From the NCBI GenBank assembly GCA_028705415.1, contig JAQWDO010000001.1, forward strand, positions 1-38,492: a stretch of DNA of 38,492 nt. Reading direction: 5' to 3'. This DNA is from Dehalococcoidales bacterium. Its GTDB lineage: Bacteria > Chloroflexota > Dehalococcoidia > Dehalococcoidales > CSSed11-197. Positions 21,510 through 30,803 of the stretch are shown piece after piece. Numbering within the stretch: the first letter of the stretch is position 1; each line of letters begins with the position of its first letter. Both the position numbers and the translations under genes were made by a program. Below the pieces are notes generated by a model that was given only the letters and a program-made list of their open reading frames with translations, searched no databases and had not been told where the DNA came from.

Positions 21510-23347
21510 GCTGTTTCTGCTCCTTTAAATGGCCGGTGGCAATTACTGACACGTTTTTCAATGCCGCAGAGATTGCAGGCATTTATACGGCAATCCGGGG
21601 TAATATCCCCACGCATCGCACGGTGATACTCTTCCACCAGGAATTTGAGGCTTACTCCACTGGAAATATGCTCCCAGGGCAGTGGTTCCCCGATTCCTTT
21701 TTGCCGGTTGGCGTATTCAGCCGGGTCCAACCCGGCTTCTTCGAATGCTTCTCTCCACCGATTATAATCGAATAATTCATCCCAACCATCAAACCTTGCG
21801 CCCAACTGCCAGGCTCGGTAAATAACCCTTCCCAAACGCCGATCACCCCTAGACATTACCGCCTCCAGCAGGCTGGTTTGCGGATCGTGCCAGCTAATAC
21901 TGATTTTTCTGCGTCCAATATTATCCCTGACCAGATTTACCCGCTTTAATATTTCCTCACTGTTAATCTGCCCAAACCACTGAAATGGAGTATGCGCCTT
22001 GGGCACAAAGGTCGATAAGCTCAATCTCAATTTGGGGCGCCGCCCGGGCGAACGATAACCAAGGTCAAAAATTCTGGAAGCAAGCCTGGCTATCTCAACA
22101 ACATCTTCTTCAGTCTCGGTTGGGAGCCCCAGCATAAAATACAGCTTCAGGGATGTCCACCCTCTTTCAAAAGCCGTGGCTGCTGTCTGCAAGATATCTT
22201 CCTCCGGAATAACCTTGTTGATTACCCTCTGCAAACGGCTCGTTGCGGCTTCCGGCGCCAGCGTAATTCCACTGCGCCGTCTTTGAGAAAGCGCCTCCAC
22301 CAGCTCAAGAGTTTTTTCATCTATCCTTAAACTTGGCAGGGAAAATGTGATACCCCGGCTTTGCTCCGTCCGGCTCAGCCGGTTGATAAGCCCGGTAATA
22401 TCCGGGTAATCGCCAGAGCTCAAAGAGAGCAGAGTGATCTCATCATAACCGCAGGAACTGATGAGTTTTTGCACGGCTGAGCATATTTCTTCCTGGCTAC
22501 GGTGGCGCAGTGGGCGGTAATAAATCCCCGCATTACAAAAACGGCACCCGCGGGTACATCCGCGGCTGATTTCAACCGAACCCTTATCCTGTGCTGTCTC
22601 TATTAACGGCACAATCGGTTTTTCCGGAAAAAGCGGAAGCTCGCGGCATATTATTCGCTCAACCGGCATTGCCGCACTCTCTAACTTTTTCTCAATGCTT
22701 TTGAATCTGCCATTTATATCATATTCAACATCATAAAACGACGGCACATAAACACCACCGAGATGTGAAAGCTCCTCAAGCATTCCCCGCCGGCTGGCTT
22801 TAGCCTGCTTTAAAGCTCTGACAAGCTCTGTAATTTGGGTAATTATCTCCTCCCCGTCACCAATCACAAAGAAATCAACAAAATCTGCCAGCGGCTCGGG
22901 ATTCATAGCACCAATTCCTCCCCCCATCACCAGCGGGTGGGATTCATCTCTGTCAATGGCATTGACCGGTATACCGCCAAGATCCAGGATATTGAGAAGA
23001 TTGGTGCAATTGAGCTCATACCCCAACAGAAAACCAATAACATCAAACTCTGCCAGAGTTTTTCCTGTTTCTATTCCCTGCAGGGCCAGCCTGTTTTGCC
23101 TCAGCGCCTGCTCCATATCCGGCCAGGGAGCAAAAACCCGGTCCGCAAGCGCAAAGGAAAGGCCATTGATGGCCTGGTACAGAATCGGCAGTGTAATGCC
23201 GGACATCCCGACTTCATAAACATCGGGGTAACTCAACACCAGATGTATATCTGTCTCTTGCCACTCTTTATCGACTGAATGCCATTCTCCACCCGTATAA
23301 CGAGCGGGTTTTTGCACACCAGCAAGAATACTGTCCGGATAAGACAT
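21506..23347 (-). CDS. B12-binding-domain radical SAM protein (TIGR03960-like)
   Basis: 613 residues from ATG 23347, chosen because AAGGAG lies seven bases upstream and the protein then begins MSYPDSILAGVQKPARYTGGE, the usual family N-terminus; a frame extending to 23476 adds unrelated residues. The N-terminal part is a cobalamin-binding-like domain (YPDVYEVGMSGITLPILYQ, VMGGGIGAMNPEPLADFVDFFVIGDGEE). The radical SAM motif is CTRGCRFCNAG (Cys-x3-Cys-x2-Cys), which holds a [4Fe-4S] cluster that cleaves S-adenosylmethionine. The C-terminus has ACNLCG, possibly another metal site. Homologues with this layout often carry a fused or adjacent DUF2344 domain; none is adjacent here. Its substrate is unknown. 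It is coupled to the ferredoxin gene. Confidence 0.88.
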   Translation of the reverse strand: MSYPDSILAGVQKPARYTGGEWHSVDKEWQETDIHLVLSYPDVYEVGMSGITLPILYQAINGLSFALADRVFAPWPDMEQALRQNRLALQGIETGKTLAEFDVIGFLLGYELNCTNLLNILDLGGIPVNAIDRDESHPLVMGGGIGAMNPEPLADFVDFFVIGDGEEIITQITELVRALKQAKASRRGMLEELSHLGGVYVPSFYDVEYDINGRFKSIEKKLESAAMPVERIICRELPLFPEKPIVPLIETAQDKGSVEISRGCTRGCRFCNAGIYYRPLRHRSQEEICSAVQKLISSCGYDEITLLSLSSGDYPDITGLINRLSRTEQSRGITFSLPSLRIDEKTLELVEALSQRRRSGITLAPEAATSRLQRVINKVIPEEDILQTAATAFERGWTSLKLYFMLGLPTETEEDVVEIARLASRIFDLGYRSPGRRPKLRLSLSTFVPKAHTPFQWFGQINSEEILKRVNLVRDNIGRRKISISWHDPQTSLLEAVMSRGDRRLGRVIYRAWQLGARFDGWDELFDYNRWREAFEEAGLDPAEYANRQKGIGEPLPWEHISSGVSLKFLVEEYHRAMRGDITPDCRINACNLCGIEKRVSNCHRPFKGAETA

Positions 23348-23615
23348 GCTTGCTCCTTGGTTATCTCTTAAAAGGATAAACTCTAAAAAATTATAACCTA
23401 TCAGGTGATTTGATTGCTTGTATAAACTTCTGTACCAAAACACCAGCCAATCCCGATAACCGGCTGGTATTGACAAACATAAGGCATAAAGCCTAACATA
23501 AATAAGGTACTTTTTTCCTATTCACAGCTTAATTTAGGTTTGCCAGCATGTAAATTACTGTAAATCAGAAAACACGCCTCCTGGGGCCTATTATAGTAAG
23601 AAGGGGGTTTCTTCC

Positions 23616-23789
23616 ATGAACAGGGACCACAACCAGCCATGGATTTTCTTCTGGGCTACACCGGACTCGAACTATTTTATTCATCTCGATGAGGAAAGAG
23701 AATTCAAACGTAAGGTCATGATGAGACGGGCTTTACTTAACAGGATTATCAGCGAAGTCGGGCTGGAGGAACCCCCGCAAGCCGGTTAG
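23616..23789 (+). CDS. 57-residue small protein, unknown
   Basis: The frame begins MNRDHNQPWIFFWATPDSNY and ends GLEEPPQAG. AAGGGGG stands eight bases before the ATG. The composition (aromatic first half, basic helix-like FKRKVMMRRALLNRIISEVG second half) looks like a real small protein. Its stop overlaps the convergent fmt stop by four bases. No family recognised. The remaining 23348-23615 stretch holds a TATAAT box for the radical SAM gene (minus, 23395-23390) and a short hairpin at 23442-23468 but no gene. Confidence 0.5.
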   Translation: MNRDHNQPWIFFWATPDSNYFIHLDEEREFKRKVMMRRALLNRIISEVGLEEPPQAG

Positions 23790-24724
23790 CAGGGTAAGAG
23801 TGACCCAATAAAATCCTTTTGCCCCCGGATGAAGTCCGCAGTTGTCATTTCTTTTTTCCCTTCCATCTGCAGGCTTTTTATCCCCAGAATTCCTTTACCG
23901 GTAACTACACCGGCAGCCATCCCATGCTTTCCATCAAGGTGAATGACTCTCCCGGGCTCTTCAATACAATTGCTTTCAAATGGCTCAACCGTTAACAATT
24001 TAAGTACTTTCCCCTGCCAGGTTGAATAAACCCCCGGCCATGGATAATATGCCCTGGCTTTTCTCCAGATCGTAGATGAATCTTCATTCCATGATATCAA
24101 GCCATCTTCCTTGCGGATAATTCCAGAATACGTAGCGGCTTTCTCGTTCTGCTCGCGGGGAACAATTTCCTGCCTGGCCCAGGATTCCAGAACCTCCCCG
24201 ATAACACTCCCGGATACCGCGGCAAGGCGCTTGCCCAGACTCAGTGTGGTATCCCAATCAAATACCGGAACCTGGGAAACGGATAACACCGGGCCTGTAT
24301 CCATACCGGCATCCATCAGCATTATGCTTATTCCGGTAAACATTTCCCCGGCCAGAATAGCTCCGGCAACCGGTGAAGCCCCACGGTGGCGCGGCAGAAT
24401 TGAAAAATGGACATTAATACAGCCAAGCCTTGGGATTTCCAGCACTGTTTTGGGTAATATCCGCCCGTATGCTACTACAACCACAGCTTCGGGCTGAATA
24501 TCCCTGAGAAAATCGATGGAGCCGGCTTCTTTGAAATTTGATGGTTGCATGACAGGGATGCCAAGTCTTAACGCTTCTTTTTTAACGGCAGATTGTGACA
24601 TTACCCTGCCCCGGCCGGAACAGGCATCCGGCCGGGTGTATACCGCCACAACATCATGAATTGAGGAGAGGGCCTGTAATACCGGCAAAGCTGTATCCGG
24701 AGTTCCCATAAAAACCAGACGCAA
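23786..24724 (-). CDS. fmt: Methionyl-tRNA formyltransferase
   Basis: 312 residues, standard length. The N-terminal formyltransferase domain reads MRLVFMGTPDTALPVLQAL at its start and contains the active-site block NVHFSILPRHRGASPVAGAI with the following GISIMLMDAGMDTGPVL; the C-terminal OB-like domain (from about residue 205) binds tRNA. It formylates Met-tRNAi with 10-formyl-tetrahydrofolate for initiation. The start codon is TTG at 24724, with AAGGAGG seven bases upstream; an ATG just before it is out of frame. The usual partner def is not next to it. Confidence 0.95.
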   Translation of the reverse strand: MRLVFMGTPDTALPVLQALSSIHDVVAVYTRPDACSGRGRVMSQSAVKKEALRLGIPVMQPSNFKEAGSIDFLRDIQPEAVVVVAYGRILPKTVLEIPRLGCINVHFSILPRHRGASPVAGAILAGEMFTGISIMLMDAGMDTGPVLSVSQVPVFDWDTTLSLGKRLAAVSGSVIGEVLESWARQEIVPREQNEKAATYSGIIRKEDGLISWNEDSSTIWRKARAYYPWPGVYSTWQGKVLKLLTVEPFESNCIEEPGRVIHLDGKHGMAAGVVTGKGILGIKSLQMEGKKEMTTADFIRGQKDFIGSLLPC

Positions 24725-25030
24725 ATCATTGCCTCCTTAAGCAGAATAACAGCTGCAGTGATTTAATCAGCCTGCTAATTATTATACGCCAAGCATGCCA
24801 CCCCCCGCTCGAAGAATGAATGAGCCCGGTTCCGTTAACAAGTTGAGGAGAAAAAACGCGACGGGCTTGATTTATACGGTCTTTTACTGTATTTTTATTA
24901 CGACAGCCAAAAAAATTTTTCCTGCTTATCTAAATCACATTTCGATTGTTCAACTGGCATTTCCAAAGTGATACAATTATTGGAAGAAAATATGTAATGG
25001 CCGTCTATTCTAAATCAGGAGGCTACATGA
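24725..25030. other. Intergenic region fmt/yebC
   Basis: Divergent 306-base gap. It contains a TACAAT box (24972-24977) that may serve yebC, and around 24807-24840 a degraded piece resembling the dispersed repeat (CGAAGAATGAATGAGCCCGG, compare GAACCGGGCTC near 28995). No gene seen. Confidence 0.5.
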
Positions 25031-25783
25031 ATGTCAGGTCATTCTAAGTGGCATTCCATAAAGCACCAAAAAGGTGTTGCAGATGCAAAAAGAGGCAAGC
25101 TTTTTACCAAACTTACCCGGGAAATTATCATGGCATCCAGAGAAAAGGGAAGCGACCCGGATCTTAACGCCCGTTTGCGCCTTGCCATACAAAAGGCCAA
25201 AGATGCCAATATGCCATCCGAAAACATTCAGCGCGCAATAAAGCGCGGTGAAGGGGCACTGGAAGGCGCAAATTATATCGAAACCACTTTCGAGGGTTAC
25301 GGCCCTGGTGGGGCTGCTGTCATGATCAGCGTTCAGACCGATAATCGCAACCGTACCGTACAGGAAATTCGTTCAGCTTTCACCAAAAGCGGCGGAAATC
25401 TCGGCGAAAACGGCAGTGTCGCATGGCTGTTCGACCCCAAGGGAATAATATCCATCGATACAGAAAATGCAGACCCGGATGAAATCACCTTGAAAGCGAT
25501 TGATGCCGGGGCAGAAGATGTAGTTACCGGGGAAGGTTATATTGAAATATACACCCTTCCGGAAGATATGGAGGAACTGCTCAAGTCTCTTGAATCAGCC
25601 GGCATTACCACCAGTTCTGCAGAGGTAAGCCAGGTAGCCAAAACGACACTGTCCCTGGACGAATCTACCCAGTTGCAGGTACTGCGGCTGCTGGACAGGC
25701 TGGAAGATCTGGATGACGTACAGTCGGTTGTAAGTAATGTAGATTTTGACGACGCTACTATAGAGCAGTACCATTCAACTTAA
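25031..25783 (+). CDS. yebC: YebC/PmpR family regulatory protein
   Basis: 250 residues starting MSGHSKWHSIKHQKGVADAKRG, the invariant family N-terminus, with GYGPGGAAVMISVQTDNRNRT at about 95-115 and KSGGNLGENGSVAWLF after it. Family members were described as DNA-binding regulators, and more recently as ribosome-associated factors that ease translation of proline-rich stretches. GGAGG lies eight bases before ATG 25031. It heads the yebC-ruvC-ruvA-uvrB operon, a common arrangement in bacteria. Confidence 0.95.
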   Translation: MSGHSKWHSIKHQKGVADAKRGKLFTKLTREIIMASREKGSDPDLNARLRLAIQKAKDANMPSENIQRAIKRGEGALEGANYIETTFEGYGPGGAAVMISVQTDNRNRTVQEIRSAFTKSGGNLGENGSVAWLFDPKGIISIDTENADPDEITLKAIDAGAEDVVTGEGYIEIYTLPEDMEELLKSLESAGITTSSAEVSQVAKTTLSLDESTQLQVLRLLDRLEDLDDVQSVVSNVDFDDATIEQYHST

Positions 25784-25789
25784 ATTAAT

Positions 25790-26290
25790 ATGAGAATTCT
25801 GGGAATTGACCCTGGTACTATGATCCTTGGGTACGGGGTAATCGACAGTCAGGGTGACTCAATTGCATTGGTTGCTTATAATGCCCTGAAGTGCCGGAGC
25901 CGTTCTTCCATGGGGGAACGGCTTCTCTTTCTTTACTGCTCTCTTTGCGAGGTAATTAAAGAATACAAGCCGGATGAAATCGCCATAGAAACACCATTTG
26001 TGGCAGACAATGCCCGAACGGCACTGGCGATTGGCAAAGCCCAGGCTATTGCCCTGCTGGCTGCAGCATCAAACTCTGTCCCCGCATTCGAGTATTCCCC
26101 CACAGCCATAAAATACAATGCGGCCAGCTACGGCGCGAGTTCCAAAGCCCAGGTACAGGAAATGGTCAGGCTGCAGCTTAACCTGAAAGAGGTACCAACC
26201 CCTGCCGACTGCTCCGATGCCCTGGCGGCTGCCATTTGCCATTCGCGACAGTCTCATCTCAATAATCTTACCGGAGGTAAACAAAAATGA
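25790..26290 (+). CDS. ruvC: Holliday junction resolvase RuvC
   Basis: 166 residues with the RNase H-like fold. The four acidic catalytic residues are visible in ILGIDPGT (Asp7), IAIETPFV (Glu66 region) and CSDALAAAICH (two near 140). It cuts four-way DNA junctions as a dimer after RuvAB branch migration. It begins six bases after yebC and its end overlaps ruvA by four bases. The C-terminus (to TGGKQK) also carries the ribosome site of ruvA (GGAGG). Confidence 0.95.
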   Translation: MRILGIDPGTMILGYGVIDSQGDSIALVAYNALKCRSRSSMGERLLFLYCSLCEVIKEYKPDEIAIETPFVADNARTALAIGKAQAIALLAAASNSVPAFEYSPTAIKYNAASYGASSKAQVQEMVRLQLNLKEVPTPADCSDALAAAICHSRQSHLNNLTGGKQK

Positions 26291-26871
26291 TAGCAAGCAT
26301 TACCGGAAAACTGGAAATGGTTGGGACTGATTCAGCAATCATCAATGTTGGTGGCATCGGTTTCCAGGTATTTATCCCGCCTGTATCTCTGGCTAAACTG
26401 GGTGATACCGGCACCAGCGTCAAATTATATACTCACTTCCAGGTAAGGGATGATGGGCTGAGCCTTTACGGATTTATCAGCTCTTCCGAGCTTTCCCTGT
26501 TTAAAAACCTCCTCAGCGTTAGCGGCCTTGGTCCAAAGCTTGCACTGACCATGATATCCGAGATGGATATCGAAACACTGGCAGCGGCTATAGTATCCGG
26601 CAACCTCGATCTGCTTACAGCAATCCGCGGAATCGGCAAAAAGACCGCCAGCCGGATCGTGCTTGAGCTAAAGGACAGGCTTGCTTCCGGTGATATCCTG
26701 CTGCCTCTTTCGGAAATTTCGCAAGAGAATAACGATGTCGTAGCTGCCCTTATTTCCCTGGGGTACTCAACCTCCGAAGCTACCCGTGCGGTAAGCGGTC
26801 TCCCAACCGACAAAAACCTCGGACTTGAAGACAAAATCAAGATGGCCCTGACTCGGCTCGGGAGAGATTAG
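26287..26871 (+). CDS. ruvA: Holliday junction branch migration protein RuvA
   Basis: 194 residues in three domains: the OB-fold (MIASITGKLEMVGTDSAIINVGGIGFQV), two helix-hairpin-helix motifs (LLSVSGLGPKLALTM, LTAIRGIGKKTASRIVLELKD) and the small C-terminal domain (about 148-194) that contacts RuvB. It binds and flattens Holliday junctions so that RuvB can drive migration. RuvB is not in the window. The start overlaps the ruvC stop (ATGA). Confidence 0.95.
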   Translation: MIASITGKLEMVGTDSAIINVGGIGFQVFIPPVSLAKLGDTGTSVKLYTHFQVRDDGLSLYGFISSSELSLFKNLLSVSGLGPKLALTMISEMDIETLAAAIVSGNLDLLTAIRGIGKKTASRIVLELKDRLASGDILLPLSEISQENNDVVAALISLGYSTSEATRAVSGLPTDKNLGLEDKIKMALTRLGRD

Positions 26872-26882
26872 GACGGCCTCAA

Positions 26883-28889
26883 ATGTCGGAGTTTGTAATT
26901 TATGCCGACTTCAAGCCTACTGGCGACCAGCCGCAGGCGATCGACCGGTTGGTAGAGGGAATCGAGCAGGGCTTAACCCACCAAACCCTGCTTGGAGTAA
27001 CCGGTAGCGGAAAAACATTTACCCTGGCAAACACCATCGCCAGAGCAGGAAAACCCGCCCTTGTAATCAGCCATAATAAAACCCTGGCTGCCCAGCTCTA
27101 CAGCGAGTTCAAGGAATTCCTGCCCAATAATGCGGTTGAATACTTTGTCAGCTATTACGATTATTATCAGCCTGAAGCCTACCTTCCCCAGACAGATACC
27201 TATATCGACAAGGAAACTGATATAAACGAGGAAATAGACAAGTTGCGCCACGCCGCAACCAAAGCGTTACTCAGCCAGCGCGATGTTGTCATAGTGGCCT
27301 CGGTTTCGTGCATCTATGGCCTTGGGGAGCCTGAAGAATACAAAAGCTTTATTATCAGCCTGAAAAAGGGCGGGCGATACAGCATGGACAAACTGCTGAG
27401 AAGTTTCGTCGACCAGCAGTACGAGCGTAACGACTTTGATTTTTCACGCGGGCATTTCAGAGTCAGGGGCGATACGCTGGAAATTCTTCCGTCATATGAG
27501 GATACGGCGATCCGACTGGAGTTTTTTGGAGACGAGCTGGAGCGGATTATCCGCCTGGATCCACTCACCGGAGAGTTCCTGGCCGAGCTGGAGAATATCG
27601 ACCTGTACCCTGCCAAGCATTTCGTTACTTCTCCGGAGAGAATGACAGAAGCCATGGAAAGCATACGGCAGGAACTGGAGCAAAGGCTGAAGGAGCTGGA
27701 AGGGCAAGGAAAGTTGCTGGAAGCAGCCAGGCTTAAGGCCCGCACAAATTATGACCTGGAAATGCTTGCAGAGGTGGGTTATTGCACCGGCATCGAGAAC
27801 TATTCCCGCCATCTTACCCGGCGCTCTCCGGGCAGCGCTCCCTACACTCTGATCGATTACTTCCCCAAAGACTTCCTGCTGATAATAGATGAATCCCATA
27901 TGACCATACCGCAAATACGCGGCATGTACAATGGAGACCGGGCTCGCAAGGAGGTGCTTGTTGATTATGGTTTTCGTCTTCCATCGGCAATGGACAACCG
28001 CCCTCTCGATTTCAAAGAGTTCAACCGGCATATCAATCAGGCAATTTATGTATCAGCAACTCCTAAGCCTTACGAGCTGGAAATAAGCCAGCAGGTTGTC
28101 GAACAACTGGTGCGTCCCACCGGTTTGCTTGAACCCACTATTGAGGTCAAACCTACCCGCGGACAGATTGACGACCTGGTTGGAGAAGTGCGAAAAAGAG
28201 TGGAACAGGGCGAACGGTGCCTGATTACTACACTGACCAAGAAACTGGCCGAACAGCTTTCGGAATATCTTATAGAGATGGGTATAAAAACCAATTACCT
28301 CCATTCTGAAGTTGATACCCTGGACCGCGTGGAAATCCTCCGCGATCTCCGTCTGGGAATATATGATGTGATAGTGGGAATCAACCTCCTGCGGGAAGGC
28401 CTTGACTTGCCCGAAGTAAGCCTGGTCGCCATTCTCGATGCCGACAAGGAAGGGTTCCTTCGCTCGGAGGAATCGCTGGTTCAAACCATGGGAAGGGCAG
28501 CCCGTCATATCGATGGGCATGTAATCATGTATGCTGACACAATAACCGGCTCCATGGAACGGGCAATGGCTGAAACCATGCGGCGCAGGAAAATCCAGGA
28601 AGATTACAACCTTAAACATGGCATCAGCCCGCAGAGCATCCGAAAGGCCATTAAGGACATCACTGAACGCGTTAAAATGGCTGCTCTAAGCCAGGAAAAG
28701 GGAGAAGACCAGAAACCGGCCACCCGTGAAGAAATTGCCCGGCTTATCAGAGATCTGGAAAAGCAGATGAAAGTTGCGGCCAGGAACCTGGAATTTGAAA
28801 AAGCTGCTCTGATACGTGACCGGGTCATAGAACTGAGAGTTGCCATGGAAAGCAAGGAAACCCTGTCCAAAGCCCGCAAAGGCCCATAA
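26883..28889 (+). CDS. uvrB: Excinuclease ABC subunit B
   Basis: 668 residues, full length. Walker A is GVTGSGKT (about 38-45), the beta-hairpin that probes damaged DNA is SYYDYYQPEAYLPQTDTYIDK, helicase motifs include LLIIDESHMT, GINLLREGLDLPEVSLVAILDADKEG and QTMGRAARH, and the UVR motif for UvrC contact is at the C-terminus (LEKQMKVAARNLEFEKAALIRD). It verifies damage in nucleotide excision repair and loads UvrC. It lies 11 bases after ruvA and ends the operon; repeat copy B follows at once. Confidence 0.97.
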   Translation: MSEFVIYADFKPTGDQPQAIDRLVEGIEQGLTHQTLLGVTGSGKTFTLANTIARAGKPALVISHNKTLAAQLYSEFKEFLPNNAVEYFVSYYDYYQPEAYLPQTDTYIDKETDINEEIDKLRHAATKALLSQRDVVIVASVSCIYGLGEPEEYKSFIISLKKGGRYSMDKLLRSFVDQQYERNDFDFSRGHFRVRGDTLEILPSYEDTAIRLEFFGDELERIIRLDPLTGEFLAELENIDLYPAKHFVTSPERMTEAMESIRQELEQRLKELEGQGKLLEAARLKARTNYDLEMLAEVGYCTGIENYSRHLTRRSPGSAPYTLIDYFPKDFLLIIDESHMTIPQIRGMYNGDRARKEVLVDYGFRLPSAMDNRPLDFKEFNRHINQAIYVSATPKPYELEISQQVVEQLVRPTGLLEPTIEVKPTRGQIDDLVGEVRKRVEQGERCLITTLTKKLAEQLSEYLIEMGIKTNYLHSEVDTLDRVEILRDLRLGIYDVIVGINLLREGLDLPEVSLVAILDADKEGFLRSEESLVQTMGRAARHIDGHVIMYADTITGSMERAMAETMRRRKIQEDYNLKHGISPQSIRKAIKDITERVKMAALSQEKGEDQKPATREEIARLIRDLEKQMKVAARNLEFEKAALIRDRVIELRVAMESKETLSKARKGP

Positions 28890-28901
28890 GAGGTATCTGG
28901 C

Positions 28902-29117
28902 TGCATGGGGAAGATCCTTCGTCGGGCTGTCGCCCTCCTCTGGATGACAGTGTGGGTTTATGTCATTCAGAGCGCCAGCGAAGAATCTTATAAGAACCGG
29001 GCTCGTCTTATCGTAAACGCCGGGTATGTTATGAGGGGCGCTATCCGGGGAAGATCCTTCGTCGGGCTGTCGCCCTCCTCTGGATGACATTGTTGATGTA
29101 TGGCCCGTTCATACGAA
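28902..29117. repeat. Dispersed palindromic repeat element, copy B
   Basis: A 43-bp segment beginning GGGGAAGATCCTTCG and ending CTCTGGATGACA occurs twice, without a mismatch, at 28907-28949 and 29047-29089. Between them, inverted, lies TGTCATTCAGAGCG...GCGAAGAATCTTA (28961-28990). The unit thus has arms that can pair over about 85 bases. A GCCCGTTCATACG tail (29102-29114) also matches copy A. The element fills the gap between the convergent uvrB and the anchored-protein gene, with no other content, and may serve as a terminator. Confidence 0.8.
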
Positions 29118-29141
29118 AACAGGAAAGGCAACCAGGGAAGA

Positions 29142-29747
29142 TTATTCCGGAATAGCAAGCTGAAGGACATGCTGGCGGACAACATGGCGGGCAATTTTTA
29201 ATACACTATGCTCGTGTATGGCAAAATCCATCAATATCGGGCCTTCCGCTATCGGCGTCTCCGACGCAGTTAAATCCAGCCAAAATTTGATAGTAATTTT
29301 TTCACCAGCCTGGCTGTCGAAATGCGGGAAATCCAAAACGGCTTTTGAATCGTTACCGCTCAATTTGTAATCGTAAGGCAGGCTTTCCCCTGTTAGCGGG
29401 TCTTCAAACCGGATGGCAGAATATATGTTGCTTACATAGAATTCCAGCTTCAGGGAATCTAAACTGTAACGGGCAGCGGGGTCCATCTCCAGGCTCATCA
29501 TCACCATTTCCTGCGAAGCATGTTTCGAAACAACAGTGAGGTTTATAACGTTAGCCTTGTATTCCTGCCAGGCGTCTTTATAGAGATAAAAAGGAATTTC
29601 CACCGAGCCATCGGAATTTTCGATGGTTTCCCCCTGGTCCAAATACAGCGTAGTAAAGAATACCTTGTCTGTGAGAGCCACCCCGAAGAGGGCTGATATT
29701 ATCAATAAAACGATTGCCGCCAGAGCAAGTTTTGCTTTTACTGTCAT
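29142..29747 (-). CDS. Membrane-anchored extracytoplasmic protein, unknown
   Basis: 201 residues. The N-terminus (KAKLALAAIVLLIISALFGVAL) is a single signal-anchor or uncleaved signal peptide; the remaining 170 residues are predicted outside and look beta-rich (GSVEIPFYLYKDAW, ITIKFWLDLTASE). No Cys, no lipobox and no enzyme motif. I do not recognise the family. AAGGAAG lies about eight bases before ATG 29747. It is flanked by repeat B and by degV on the other strand and stands alone. Confidence 0.7.
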   Translation of the reverse strand: MTVKAKLALAAIVLLIISALFGVALTDKVFFTTLYLDQGETIENSDGSVEIPFYLYKDAWQEYKANVINLTVVSKHASQEMVMMSLEMDPAARYSLDSLKLEFYVSNIYSAIRFEDPLTGESLPYDYKLSGNDSKAVLDFPHFDSQAGEKITIKFWLDLTASETPIAEGPILMDFAIHEHSVLKIARHVVRQHVLQLAIPE

Positions 29748-29891
29748 TTAGTTTCTTCCTTGCAAACCCCTTGTGTCAGATATTAACGACCGAAATCCGC
29801 TCAGGATATCTTCGTATTATTAATTCGACACTTATTCTACAACATTCCACACTGTTTCCTAAAGCTTGAGGGTCAATTCCAGTGTTAATAT

Positions 29892-29920
29892 TTGCCAAAT
29901 ACCTCGACTAGCGATATACT
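29892..29920 (+). promoter_or_regulatory. degV promoter
   Basis: TTGCCA (29892-29897), 17 bases, TATACT (29915-29920). The start would be near 29927, which rules out any upstream start codon such as the TTG at 29866. The rest of 29748-29891 shows no gene. Confidence 0.65.
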
Positions 29921-29958
29921 GCTCTTTATTCCAGAGGAATAACTCATTTAATATTCGC

Positions 29959-30792
29959 ATGAGCGTAAAAATAGTTACCGATAGTACCTCCGATATTCCG
30001 GATGCTCTGGCACAGGAACTTGATATAACCGTTGTGCCAATTTATATACTGTTCGGAATTGAATCATATCGTGATGGCCTGGACATAAGCCATGATACCT
30101 TCTATGAAAGGCTGCTGGGTGGAGAACAGCCCACTACTTCACAGCCAACACCGCAGGATTTTATTCAGGCATACCAGGAAGTAGTGGGCAAAGCAGACGG
30201 AATATGTTCCATACATATTTCAAGCGGTTTGAGCGGTACCTACAGCTCGGCTCTGCAAGCCGCAAATGCAAAACCATGGCCTTGCCCCATAAATGTGATA
30301 GATACCCACCTGTTATCCATTTCACACGGTATTCTTGCCATTAAGGCCGCCCGAATGGCAAAGGAAGGCAAAGGTCTGGAAGAAATATCCAGCTCGGTAG
30401 AAAGCATGATGAAAAAAGTACGCCTGCTGGTACTTTTTGACACCCTGAAATATCTGGAACGTGGCGGGCGCATTGGCAAAGCCAAATCACTGGTCGGGGC
30501 GGTACTCAGCGTCAAGCCTCTTCTTACCATGCGGGACGGGGAATTTATTCCGGTGGGCCAGGTGCGCAACCGTAAAAAGGGCATTGATAAATTAGCCGAC
30601 TTTGCTGCCGGCGCAGGTGATATCAAAGAAATGTGCATCCTGCACTCAACAACCCCGGATGAAGCTAATGCCCTGGCAGAACGGCTTGATCCGGTCTTCC
30701 CGCAGGAAAAAACACTGGTTGCCAGGCTTGGAGCAGGACTGGCGCCTCACGGGGGACCCGGAGTGCTGGCTATCGTAACCCTGACGGAATAA
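29959..30792 (+). CDS. DegV family fatty-acid-binding protein
   Basis: 277 residues from ATG 29959 (MSVKIVTDSTSDIPDALAQE), the standard family start; a longer frame to 29866 begins before the promoter. Signatures: VVPIYILFGIESYRDGLDI, TSQPTPQDF, ISSGLSGTYSSALQAA, and the C-terminal GAGLAPHGGPGVLAIV. DegV/FakB proteins hold a fatty acid between two domains; FakB members present it to the kinase FakA for phospholipid synthesis. No FakA gene is adjacent, so the exact role is open. The ribosome site is poor (AGAGGA lies 20 bases upstream). Confidence 0.88.
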   Translation: MSVKIVTDSTSDIPDALAQELDITVVPIYILFGIESYRDGLDISHDTFYERLLGGEQPTTSQPTPQDFIQAYQEVVGKADGICSIHISSGLSGTYSSALQAANAKPWPCPINVIDTHLLSISHGILAIKAARMAKEGKGLEEISSSVESMMKKVRLLVLFDTLKYLERGGRIGKAKSLVGAVLSVKPLLTMRDGEFIPVGQVRNRKKGIDKLADFAAGAGDIKEMCILHSTTPDEANALAERLDPVFPQEKTLVARLGAGLAPHGGPGVLAIVTLTE

Positions 30793-30803
30793 ACCTTTAA
30801 GAT

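Noticed and set aside
24807..24870. Fourth copy of the dispersed repeat between fmt and yebC
   Set aside because: Only short scattered words match (CGAAGAAT, AGCCCGGTTC); too degraded to call.
27492..28619. Minus-strand open frames of 179 and 188 codons
   Set aside because: Shadows of uvrB.
28907..29089. CRISPR-like direct repeats
   Set aside because: Only two copies, with an inverted copy between them and no spacer pattern or cas genes.
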